In this document: positions 8,477 to 15,944 of the stretch, piece by piece
Numbering within the stretch: position 1 is the first letter of the stretch
Layout of the letters: every line of letters begins with the position of its first letter
Made by a program: the position numbers and the translations under genes
The notes under the pieces: model-generated
Databases searched by the model: none
The model's input: only the letters and a program-made list of their open reading frames with translations
What the model was told of the DNA's origin: nothing
DNA from: Streptomyces sp. S4.7
GTDB lineage: Bacteria; Actinomycetota; Actinomycetes; Streptomycetales; Streptomycetaceae
DNA: 64,000 bases
Direction: 5' to 3'
Assembly: GCF_010384365.1 (NCBI RefSeq)
Contig: NZ_CP048397.1
Span: 7,135,683 to 7,199,682, forward strand

Positions 8477-9700
8477 TCAGGCAGCTCGTGCCGATCCTCC
8501 CGGGACCTGGAGCTCCGGCTCCGCCCGCAGCCCGGCTACGTCCACACCGCTCTCGGTCAGCACACGCTCGATCTCCGCCGCGGACCCGGCGTCCGTCCCG
8601 GTCTCGTCCAACAGCGCCGCCAGCAGGTGGGTCGTGCCGACCGTGGGCGAGTCCTGGGCGGACGCGGTGAGCTGCGTGACGTGCAGGAGACGCCGGTCGA
8701 AGTCGGCGGTGCCGTCGACCTCCGGAGGCGCCTCCTCCGCGACCCCGGTGGAGGGAAGCAGCACCCGGGCGACCGCATCCTGTCGCGCACCGTATTGGCG
8801 CAGGAGCTCCGCTCCCCGGTTCGCTCCCGTCAAATGGCCGGGGAGCTCACGCCCGGCGACAGCCAACGACCGGTCCAGCGCCAGGATACCCAGCAGCACA
8901 TCGACGGGTTCCATCTCCGACGCCCCGCGACGCACCGCCCCTCGTCGTGACTCCGACCTCACCACACCCACGACCGCGGACCCGAACCCCGTGCCGCCCC
9001 CGAAGGCCCAGGCGGTGAACTTCCGGGTCAGCGGGTTACCGCTCTTCCCGAACGTCCCCGCCTTGCGCAGCACCAGCACCGTACCGGCCTCCGGCGCTTC
9101 GTCGCTGCCCCGCAACGCGTCGAGCGCGGTCGCGGCAGCCGGGACGTCCAACTTCTGCACCACCATGGCCTCACGGGCGCGCGTATCAGGCAACTCGACC
9201 AGTGCGCACGCCACATGGCGGACGCGCACCGAAACGGTGCCCTCCTGACGTGCGGTCTCCAGCGCCTTGCGCAGGCAGGACCTCAACGCACCGGTCATCG
9301 GCGGGAGTTCAATGCCCTCCCGCTCCTCCTCCTTTTTCTTCCGGTTCTTCCAGCGCAGCCTCTTGACCTCCTCCTGCCGGACCTCCCGCCACAAGGCGTC
9401 GATCTCCAGCTCGTCGTCAGGGGCTCCCGCCACGCCGTCACCCGCGTCGTCACTGACCCACACGGATGTCCCCCGGCTCCCGATCGAACCCGCGAGCGAG
9501 CCCGAGGCCCTCATTCCGGGGGCGATCGCGGAACCCGCGGCCGAGTCACCGGACACGAGCGCGTTCAGCAGGCTCTCCGTACCGACGTCCGCGCGTTCCT
9601 CCTTGGCCACCTTGCTCATCGTCTCCAGCAGCAGCTGGACGACGTCCCGCTCGAACTCCGTGGTCGCGCCGGCGTTTCGGTCGGACGTTCGCTGATCCAT
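8477..9700 (-). CDS. Clp N-domain-repeat protein without an ATPase module
   Basis: A 407-residue protein with three regions like the Clp amino-terminal repeat. The N-terminal one is FERDVVQLLLETMSKVA with VGTESLLNALV. The central one is RKALETARQEGTVSVRVRHVACALV, then a SEMEPVDVLLGILALD region. The C-terminal one is LLHVTQLTASAQDSPTVGTTHLLAALL. In ClpA/ClpC this domain recognises substrates or adaptors, but no Walker motifs or AAA modules are present. A basic stretch KRLRWKNRKKKEEE lies near residue 115. It may act as a stand-alone adaptor or substrate receptor (inference). Followed by a strong hairpin terminator. Confidence 0.72.
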   Translation of the reverse strand: MDQRTSDRNAGATTEFERDVVQLLLETMSKVAKEERADVGTESLLNALVSGDSAAGSAIAPGMRASGSLAGSIGSRGTSVWVSDDAGDGVAGAPDDELEIDALWREVRQEEVKRLRWKNRKKKEEEREGIELPPMTGALRSCLRKALETARQEGTVSVRVRHVACALVELPDTRAREAMVVQKLDVPAAATALDALRGSDEAPEAGTVLVLRKAGTFGKSGNPLTRKFTAWAFGGGTGFGSAVVGVVRSESRRGAVRRGASEMEPVDVLLGILALDRSLAVAGRELPGHLTGANRGAELLRQYGARQDAVARVLLPSTGVAEEAPPEVDGTADFDRRLLHVTQLTASAQDSPTVGTTHLLAALLDETGTDAGSAAEIERVLTESGVDVAGLRAEPELQVPGGSARAA

Positions 9701-9790
9701 CGGGCTTACCTCTCTTTGTGGTGGTACTGCTGAGAAGGACGCAAGCCGGCGCTCTGTGCCTCCGCTTCCGCCGACCGATCTTGCTTCGGT

Positions 9791-9830
9791 GACCCGACCC
9801 GACCCGACCCGACCCGACCCGACCCGACCT
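9791..9830 (+). repeat. Eight-copy GACCC pentanucleotide tandem repeat
   Basis: Bases 9791-9830 are eight successive GACCC units, the last reading GACCT, in the gap between the Clp-N-domain gene and the truncated phosphotransferase. Such short tandem repeats are prone to slippage. It sits about 90 bases upstream of the Clp-N-domain start and could vary promoter spacing. Confidence 0.9.
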
Positions 9831-9997
9831 GCCCGGTGCCGGCGTGGCGTCCGAGCCCGGCGGACCCACGCCTGCTCGCCTCATCAGGGGATCGCAGGGC
9901 TGCCGGTCGGGAAAATCGGTCGACAGACAAGTCGGTGGAGCACTGTGATGGCTTCGACCGCCCGCCGCACGGAGCGGGCCCACCGCAGGAGTTCCTC

Positions 9998-10470
9998 TTG
10001 GCGACCGGGAGAACCGCGGACCCCCGCCCCGCGATCGATGCCGTCCTGGCCAGGCGCCTGGTCGACACGCAGTTCCCGCAGTGGGCCGGGCTGCCTCTCA
10101 AGTCGCTCGACCCGGCGGGCTCGGACCATGTGATCTACCGGCTCGGCGAGGACCTGTCCGTCCGGCTGCCCCGCCATGCGGGAGCCATCGGGCAGGCCAT
10201 GAAGGAATCCGAGTGGCTTCCCAGACTCGCCCCGCACCTGCCACTGGCCGTCCCGGTACCGGTGGCGGTGGGTGAGCCCGGCTTCGGCTATCCGTGGCCG
10301 TGGGCGGTTTCCCGCTGGCTGGACGGCGAGGTGGCGACTGCCGAGGCCCTCGCCGACTCGTCCCGCGCCGCCGTCCAACTGGCGCGATTCCTCAGGGCAC
10401 TTCAGGAATTCGCGCACGAGGACTTCCCGGCCGGGGCCGCTCGTCGGCTGACGCCGGCTCACGTCGGCCT
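9998..10470 (+). pseudogene. Truncated aminoglycoside-phosphotransferase-like gene
   Basis: The N-terminal lobe of an APH-family kinase is clear: DAVLARRLVDTQFPQWAGLP, GSDHVIYRLGEDLSVRLPRH and a WAVSRWLDGE hinge. The catalytic loop (HGDLHPGN-type) and metal motif that should follow about residue 190 are absent. The family resemblance stops near FAHEDFPAGAA, and the frame then runs on into the EndoH gene as unlike-protein sequence. A CAGGAG site precedes the TTG at 9998. A 3' deletion, perhaps linked to arrival of the EndoH gene, best explains it. The product cannot be an active kinase. Confidence 0.7.
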
Positions 10471-10677
10471 TCGTCGCCACACATCGGCCACGGGGAGCGG
10501 CCAGCCGTGCGCCAACTCCCCTACTCGGATGCGGCGTTGGGGTGGGGCGTACGTGAAAGTCGTGAGAGTTCGTACGAGATTCCCGGGATTCGGTCACGGG
10601 CGCGGAAACCTGGAGAGCTCACTCGGCGCTTTCCAACAGGCCGGGCGCCGACCCATGCGATGGGAGACCGATCAACG

Positions 10678-11625
10678 ATGTTCACTCTGGTACGGAGCAG
10701 AGTGCGGACGGCCGCGCTCGCGCTCTCGGCCGTCGCGGCCCTCGCCTTCGGCACGACCACCACGACCACCACGACCACCACGACCGGCGCGACAGCGGCC
10801 CCCGCTCCCGCTCCTGCTCCCGCGAAACAGGGCCCGACCTCGGTGGCGTACGTCGAGGTGAACAACAACAGCATGCTCAACGTCGGCAAGTACACCCTCG
10901 CCGGCGGCGCCGACAACGTCTTCGACGTCGCCGTGATCTTCGCGGCGAACATCAACTACGACACGGGCACGAGGGCGGCGTATCTGCACTTCAACGAGAA
11001 CGTGCAGCGTGTTCTCGACAACGCCGCCACGCAGATACGGCCGTTGCAGCAGAAGGGCATCAAGGTCGTCCTCTCGGTGCTCGGCAACCACCAGGGCGCG
11101 GGCTTCGCCAACTTCCCGACCCAGCAGGCGGCTTCGGCGTTCGCCAAAGAGCTGTCGGACACCGTGGCCCAGTACGGCCTCGACGGCATCGACTTCGACG
11201 ACGAGTACGCCGAGTACGGCAAGAACGGCACCGGCCAGCCCAACGACAGCTCGTTCGTGCACCTGGTGACGGCGCTGCGCGCGAACATGCCGGACAAGAT
11301 CATCAGCCTCTACAACATCGGCCCGGCCGCGTCGCGGCTCTCCTACGGCGGCGTCGACCTCTCGTCCAAGTTCGACTACGCCTGGAACCCGTACTACGGC
11401 TCCTGGCAGGTCCCCGGCATCGCACTGCCCAAGTCGAACCTGTCGCCGGCGGCCGTCGAGATCGGCCGGACGTCCCAGAGCACGGTCGCCGACCTGGCCC
11501 GGCGGACCGTCAGCGAGGGGTACGGCGTCTATTTGACGTACAACCTCGACGGCTCCGATCGCAGCGCCGATGTCTCCGCGTTCACCAGGCAGCTGTACGG
11601 CAGTGACGCCGTCTACACACCGTAG
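10678..11625 (+). CDS. Secreted endo-beta-N-acetylglucosaminidase H-type (GH18)
   Basis: Cleaves the chitobiose core of N-linked high-mannose glycans (EndoH family). The 315-residue product starts with a Sec signal peptide (basic MFTLVRSRVR, hydrophobic TAALALSAVAALAFG), followed by a run of 11 threonines and an Ala-Pro linker. The catalytic domain contains YGLDGIDFDDEYAEYG at residues 166-181; Asp174 and Glu176 correspond to the EndoH catalytic pair. VVLSVLGNHQGAGF and the terminal GYGVYLTYNLDG strand also match. It is a TIM barrel of normal EndoH length, convergent on the GH43 gene with a shared hairpin between them. Export is expected; regulation not visible. Confidence 0.93.
   Translation: MFTLVRSRVRTAALALSAVAALAFGTTTTTTTTTTTGATAAPAPAPAPAKQGPTSVAYVEVNNNSMLNVGKYTLAGGADNVFDVAVIFAANINYDTGTRAAYLHFNENVQRVLDNAATQIRPLQQKGIKVVLSVLGNHQGAGFANFPTQQAASAFAKELSDTVAQYGLDGIDFDDEYAEYGKNGTGQPNDSSFVHLVTALRANMPDKIISLYNIGPAASRLSYGGVDLSSKFDYAWNPYYGSWQVPGIALPKSNLSPAAVEIGRTSQSTVADLARRTVSEGYGVYLTYNLDGSDRSADVSAFTRQLYGSDAVYTP
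10753..10785 (+). repeat. Nine-base repeat encoding a poly-threonine run
   Basis: The unit ACGACCACC recurs nearly four times and encodes 11 consecutive threonines directly after the EndoH signal peptide. A repeat of whole codons can change in copy number without frameshift, so the mature N-terminal linker length may vary between strains. Confidence 0.85.
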
Positions 11626-11670
11626 GGCGCGACCGGACGCCCCGGCTCGCGTGGGGCCGTGACCGTGCGA

Positions 11671-11704
11671 ACCGCGCCCCCGACAACGATATCAGGGGCG
11701 CGGT
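11671..11704. terminator. Bidirectional hairpin between convergent EndoH and GH43 genes
   Basis: A perfect 10-bp stem (ACCGCGCCCC / GGGGCGCGGT) with a 14-base loop lies in the 165-base gap between the two convergent gene ends, so it can stop transcription from both sides. Confidence 0.6.
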
Positions 11705-11790
11705 CGGTGCCGGACGTCCGATGCCGGGGCGGTCAACGGGCGTGGCAGTCAACAGGCACGGCGGTCAGGGGCGCGGCGTGCCGACGGTGC

Positions 11791-12891
11791 TCACTCGAAG
11801 AACTTGAGGCCGAACCCGACGTTGGTGTTGGCGCCGGGGACGTTGGCCCTGCGGTATGTGGTGTTGCCCCACCAGACGGCCGTGCCGCTGTACCAGTAGC
11901 GGTTGGCCCATGAGTACGGCGTGCCCTTGGCGACCGCGTGGAACATGGTCGGGAACCGGTTGCCGGAAGGCGGGCCGGCGGCGGCGTCGCCGCGCGGCAG
12001 GACGAACGTGTGGTGGCCGGGGCCGTCGACGTTCAGCGTGGGGTCCCAGCCCGCCATCATGGTCGAGGCGTGCGAGCCGAACAGGCAGCCGTTGCTCTTG
12101 TACCAGTCCCACACGTACGTCGGATCGCCCCCCGCTCTCAGCCGAAGGTCGGCGATGCAGTACTGGTTGCTCCAGCTGCCGTTCGCCGAGTACACGACGT
12201 GCAGTTGTCCGCCGGGGTCGACGATCGGCTGTGGTGCCTCGTTGATGTACGGGTTGCCCACGACCCGTTCCCACGGCTCGCGCGGCTGCGATACGACGTA
12301 ACGGCCGCCCGTCGTCGTGGTGGGGCTGTTCATCCGGGCGATGTACAGGTTCTGCTCGATGTTGGTGTCACCGGCCCAGCCCGACCATACGAACCAGCGC
12401 TGGCCGCCGAAGGTGAACGGCACCCCGTCGATGGCCCATTTGTCGTCGGGCAGGGCGACCTTGGTGGCGGCGGAGTAGCCGGTGTCCGGGCTGGCCGAGC
12501 TGATGTGGTAGGTCCGGTGGGCCGCGCCGGTGCCGGCGGCGAAGTAGATGCGGTACTGACCGTCGTGGTGCACGATCTCGGGGGCCCAGACCTCGCCGAG
12601 GCTGGCGGTGTCCCGCCACACCTGGTGCTTGGGCGCGGTGGCGACGCCCTCCATGGTGGACGCCGAGCGCACCGCGATGCCGCCGTCCACGGACTTGGCG
12701 GAGACGTAGAGGTCGCCGACCTTGATGACGCTGGGGTCGGCGCCGCCGACGAGCGGGCGGCCGAGCGTGGACGGCTGGTCGTCCGTCACCGCGGTGACGG
12801 CTTCGGCGGTGGTCACTTGCCCGAAGGCGAATGTGCCCACGAGTCCGAGGGAGACGATGTTGGCGAGCCATCGGGTGGGGGACAGGGGCAT
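11791..12891 (-). CDS. Secreted GH43-family glycosidase
   Basis: A 366-residue secreted protein with a signal peptide (PTRWLANIVSLGLVGTFAFG) and a five-bladed-propeller GH43 domain. Expected acidic residues are seen in GGADPSVIKVGDLYVSAKS (catalytic base Asp), the SLGEVWAPEIVHHDGQY segment (WAPE) and GNPYINEAPQPI (general acid Glu). GH43 enzymes release arabinose, xylose or galactose from plant polysaccharides; the specificity here is not deducible. I chose ATG 12891 because AGGA precedes it at good spacing; ATG 12909 has no ribosome site. A palindrome just upstream may bind a LacI-type sugar regulator. Confidence 0.85.
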   Translation of the reverse strand: MPLSPTRWLANIVSLGLVGTFAFGQVTTAEAVTAVTDDQPSTLGRPLVGGADPSVIKVGDLYVSAKSVDGGIAVRSASTMEGVATAPKHQVWRDTASLGEVWAPEIVHHDGQYRIYFAAGTGAAHRTYHISSASPDTGYSAATKVALPDDKWAIDGVPFTFGGQRWFVWSGWAGDTNIEQNLYIARMNSPTTTTGGRYVVSQPREPWERVVGNPYINEAPQPIVDPGGQLHVVYSANGSWSNQYCIADLRLRAGGDPTYVWDWYKSNGCLFGSHASTMMAGWDPTLNVDGPGHHTFVLPRGDAAAGPPSGNRFPTMFHAVAKGTPYSWANRYWYSGTAVWWGNTTYRRANVPGANTNVGFGLKFFE

Positions 12892-12919
12892 CAGGTTCCT
12901 ACTGATCATGTCCACGACA

Positions 12920-12931
12920 GAGAGCGCTCTC
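12920..12931. promoter_or_regulatory. LacI-family-like operator upstream of GH43 gene
   Basis: GAGAGCGCTCTC is a 12-bp perfect palindrome with the central GCGC typical of LacI-family operators such as CebR boxes (GGGAGCGCTCCC type). It lies about 29 bases upstream of the GH43 start. A second inverted repeat, CACCTG with an 8-base spacer and CAGGTG, follows at 12931-12950. No LacI gene is in the window. Confidence 0.45.
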
Positions 12932-13060
12932 ACCTGCTGACCATCAGGTGAGCGGCCGTCAAGAGGGTGAGCGGTCCCGCCCCTCCGCCGACAGCCGTGC
13001 GATGAGCTGTTTTGCGACAGCTCTCCGTCGTCCGTCCTCAACGGCTGCTGAGCCGGCGGT

Positions 13061-14305
13061 TCACTCCGGCCGCTTCTTGTCGGCGTCGGCGTCGGCGACG
13101 GCCTCGGTCCCGTTCTCGTCCGCGGCGCGCGGTGCGCCTCCCGTCTGCGTGGCGTTGCCGCAGAGCGTGGAGGCGGCGCACAGGTCCGCTCTCGGCCGGA
13201 TCGGAACACCGTTGGAGCGCAGCACCTTCCGGACGTCGAGGATCAGCGGGAAGACCTCCTGGTTCCAGTCCGAGCCCTGTTCGTCCCAGGCCCGCTGCTC
13301 CGACTCCACCGCCCTCCGGTCCTCCGCGAAAACCCGCTCGGTGAAGCGCCGGATCAATGGCCAGGCGAGCCGGAGCGCGCCGGGGACGGACGGCTTCCGG
13401 ATCATGAGCAGACCGTAGACGTGATTGGTGCGCTGCTCGGCGTCCTCCGGTACGTACGCCACCCACAGCGAGAACGCGGGGAGTTCGGCCTTCTCGGGGA
13501 GTGCCTGAAGGGTCTGGTACGGATACTCCGTACGGATGGTGATGACGTCCGGCGACTCGCCGCCGCCGATGCCTTCGGCGGAGAGCAGACCCGCACCGCG
13601 GTCCTTCTTTCCGCCGGCGGGAGTGAACAGGTACCGGGCTTCCACGGAGTGCGGACCGGTGTCGTAGCCGAGCAGTTCCGGGCGGATCCGGCCGATGACG
13701 CCCCGGTGGAGGAACTGGTGGTTCATGTCGAGCAGGTTCTCGTGCATGAACGAGTAGTGGCACTGCACCGTGCGCGAGAACGTCATCGTCCTGTGCTCGG
13801 ACGAGGCGAAGGCGGGCAGGTCGGGAAGTGGTGTCTCGGCGGCCTTCTCCGGGTCACCGGGGAACACGAAGACCAGTCCGTACGCCTCGCGGACCGGGTA
13901 GGCGCGCACGCCCCGCGGCGGCCGGTCCACCCCCTTGGGGAGATACGGGATCTGCGAGATACGGCCGTTGCCCCGGTAAGCCCAGGCGTGGTAGCAGCAC
14001 CGCAGGGACTCACCTTCCACGACACCCATGCTCAGCGGTACCTGACGGTGAGCACACCGGTCCTCCAGGGCGTAGACCGCGCCGCTCCCACCCCGGTACA
14101 GCGCGATCCGCTCACCCGCGAAGGTGGCGGCGAAGGTGCTGTTCTTCCGTACGCTCCCGGACACGGAGACCGGATACCAGAAGTCGGGATTGATTCCGGT
14201 ACGGCGGAGGTCGGCCACGGCGGGGGCGGGGGAGGGAGCGACGTGCCGCTCGTTCGCGATTCGGGGGCCGCCGGTCCCGTCCTGTGCGGACTGCGTCTCG
14301 GTCAT
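13061..14305 (-). CDS. Rieske non-heme iron oxygenase
   Basis: A 414-residue oxygenase subunit. The Rieske [2Fe-2S] motif is C-x-H in EDRCAHRQVPLS and C-x2-H in RCCYHAWAY. The mononuclear iron site is in the helix HENLLDMNHQFLH (two His, with an acidic ligand expected further on). The layout resembles PobA/vanillate-demethylase-type monooxygenases. The start is ATG 14305 with GGGAGA upstream. The C-terminal tail is charged and low-complexity. It needs an electron donor; no ferredoxin or reductase gene is adjacent, but an F420-type reductase lies upstream on the same strand. Substrate unknown. Confidence 0.9.
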   Translation of the reverse strand: MTETQSAQDGTGGPRIANERHVAPSPAPAVADLRRTGINPDFWYPVSVSGSVRKNSTFAATFAGERIALYRGGSGAVYALEDRCAHRQVPLSMGVVEGESLRCCYHAWAYRGNGRISQIPYLPKGVDRPPRGVRAYPVREAYGLVFVFPGDPEKAAETPLPDLPAFASSEHRTMTFSRTVQCHYSFMHENLLDMNHQFLHRGVIGRIRPELLGYDTGPHSVEARYLFTPAGGKKDRGAGLLSAEGIGGGESPDVITIRTEYPYQTLQALPEKAELPAFSLWVAYVPEDAEQRTNHVYGLLMIRKPSVPGALRLAWPLIRRFTERVFAEDRRAVESEQRAWDEQGSDWNQEVFPLILDVRKVLRSNGVPIRPRADLCAASTLCGNATQTGGAPRAADENGTEAVADADADKKRPE

Positions 14306-14759
14306 GCGATTCTCCCTCGCCCGCGGCTCGTTCCAGTGATGGGCCCAGCTCCGGTCCGGACCGCGACACGATCGCGGACAACGCGGGACCGGCGATCTCG
14401 GGCAGCCTGTCCCATACAACGGGCGTCCGGTGGGAACAGCACCTTTTACGCATCCGGTGGAGCGACATCGGCGAGCGGGAACGGCCCGCCACGAGGATTC
14501 GCGGGCGGGCCGGCAGGGCCCGGGGACGTCCCGAACACCGCGTCCGCACCGGACGGCGCGAGCGCGCGGACACGCTCCACCAGCCCCGGCCCGTACGTCG
14601 CGGGCGGTCCCGAGGCGGCCCACCACCGCCCGCCGTCCGGCTGCCGACGCGCGTGACACACCGGGACCGGGGCCTCGTGGAACCGGGATCCCGCGACGGC
14701 GCCCCTTGGGACGCTCCGCCGGGCGACCCGGCAACAGGCGTTCGCAGTGGCGGGCGGGG
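14306..14759. other. Intergenic region holding a dehydrogenase remnant
   Basis: 454 bases between the F420-type reductase gene and the Rieske oxygenase, both on the minus strand. No intact gene is supported. The middle carries a short decayed fragment resembling a zinc-dependent dehydrogenase or quinone oxidoreductase, described separately. Confidence 0.5.
14518..14620 (-). pseudogene. Remnant of MDR-type quinone oxidoreductase
   Basis: On the minus strand, about 34 codons read GPPATYGPGLVERVRAL and APSGADAVFGTSPG. This matches the segment of medium-chain dehydrogenase/quinone oxidoreductases where a Y-x-x-x-L-x-x-x-V-R-x-L-x-P-x-G-x-DAV pattern precedes the end of the NAD(P) domain. Nothing before or after it in any frame extends the match, so this is a gene relic. 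Confidence 0.35.
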
Positions 14760-15206
14760 TCACTCCTGCGGGGTGAGCAGGACGATCGGGATCTCGCGGT
14801 CCGTCTTCTGCGCGTACTCGTCGTACAGCGGGAAGATGCCCGCCATCCGGAGCCAGAGGGACTCACGTTCGGCCGGGGACGCGACCCGGGCGCGAGCGGT
14901 GAACCGCCGGCCGCCGACCTGCACTCCGACGCTCGGGTCCGACCGGAGGTTCTTGAACCACGCCGGATCCTCGTCGGCGCCGCCCTTGGAGGCGACAACG
15001 ACGAAGTCGTCGCCCGCGGTGCCGTAGAGCAGGCACGTACGGCGCGCGATGCCGCTCCGGCGGCCGGTCGTGGCGAGGATGAGCGTGTAGACGCCGTTCG
15101 ACTCGTGTCCCTCGGTGCCACCGGAGGCCAGATACGTACGAGTCTGCTCCGCGACCCAGTCCCACTGGGAGTCGGTGGCGTGGTCGAGGTCATCGGCGAC
15201 AGCCAT
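14760..15206 (-). CDS. F420H2-dependent reductase-like (deazaflavin nitroreductase family)
   Basis: A 148-residue split-barrel protein of the DDN/F420H2-dependent quinone reductase family common in actinobacteria. Typical features are the VYTLILATTGRRSGI strand-turn, RTCLLYGTAGDDFVVVASKGG, and PAWFKNLRSDPSVGVQVG. The family uses F420 to reduce quinones, nitro compounds or enone systems. It is 74 bases downstream of a VOC gene on the same strand, so the two are likely co-transcribed and might act on a shared substrate. Its substrate is unknown. Confidence 0.88.
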   Translation of the reverse strand: MAVADDLDHATDSQWDWVAEQTRTYLASGGTEGHESNGVYTLILATTGRRSGIARRTCLLYGTAGDDFVVVASKGGADEDPAWFKNLRSDPSVGVQVGGRRFTARARVASPAERESLWLRMAGIFPLYDEYAQKTDREIPIVLLTPQE

Positions 15207-15279
15207 GACGGGCGGTCCTTTCTTTCAACGGTCTTCCAAGGGAATTCCGGGATGGGTACGTGCTGATGGGCGATCGGTC

Positions 15280-15717
15280 TCAGTCGAGCTTCTCGACGAG
15301 TCCGATGACGACGCCCTCGGGGCCGCGGACGTAGCAGTACCGGTAGAAGTTCGCGTACTGCGCGACCTCGCCCACGAGTTCGGCGCCGTGGGCGCGCAGG
15401 CGGTGCAGGACGTCGTCGACGTCGTCGACGGCGAACGTGATGCGGGGGATGCCCGGGGTGTTCACCGGCGCCCTCGGCGCCACGCCGGTCGCCGCCGGCG
15501 CGTGGAACGTCGACAGTTCGACCCGGCTGTGGCCGTCCGGGGTACGCACGAAGGCGAGGTCCGCCCGGACTCCGTCCAGCCCGACCAACTGGTCCACCCA
15601 CTCACCCTCGACCGCTGCCTCGCCCTCCAGTTCCAGGCCCAGTTCGACGAAGAACGCGACGGCGGCCGCGAGACCCTCCACCACGAAGCCGACGTGATCC
15701 ATCCGGTAGATCGTCAT
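15280..15717 (-). CDS. VOC-family protein (methylmalonyl-CoA epimerase-like fold)
   Basis: A 145-residue glyoxalase-fold protein. It begins MTIYRMDHVGFVVEGL with the metal-ligand His in DHVG, has a VELSTFHAP strand carrying a conserved Glu, and repeats the module from GIPRITFAVDDVDDV to EGVVIGLVEKLD (terminal Glu ligand). AGGAGG directly before the ATG at 15717 decides the start. It heads a likely operon with the F420-type reductase. The reaction cannot be named from sequence. Confidence 0.85.
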   Translation of the reverse strand: MTIYRMDHVGFVVEGLAAAVAFFVELGLELEGEAAVEGEWVDQLVGLDGVRADLAFVRTPDGHSRVELSTFHAPAATGVAPRAPVNTPGIPRITFAVDDVDDVLHRLRAHGAELVGEVAQYANFYRYCYVRGPEGVVIGLVEKLD

Positions 15718-15875
15718 TTCCTCCTGTGCCAGGCGGCCCGTCGTGGCCGCTCGTGCTCCTGGGACGGAGTCGGCGCGATGTTCTCGACACAACAGTGTCT
15801 GTGACGGCCGTCACAGGGTTGCCGGGCACGGCGAGGTGCGGGCATCCGACGGAAGCAGGAGGTCGGTCTCCGATG

Positions 15876-15911
15876 CCACGGACCCCGGCTTCGGTGGCCG
15901 GGGTCCCGTGG
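15876..15911 (-). terminator. Hairpin terminator after the chitinase gene
   Basis: A stem of about 14 bp with one bulge (CCACGGACCCCGGC against GCCGGGGTCCCGTGG) closes a 7-base loop, 34 bases beyond the chitinase stop on the minus strand. It insulates the downstream VOC operon. Confidence 0.6.
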
Positions 15912-15944
15912 CGGTGGTCCGAATCGGAGGTTCTTCGCGACTCC

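Noticed and set aside
9791..9830. GACCC repeat as a CRISPR or origin-like array
   Set aside because: Units are only five bases with no spacers and no adjacent cas or rep genes.
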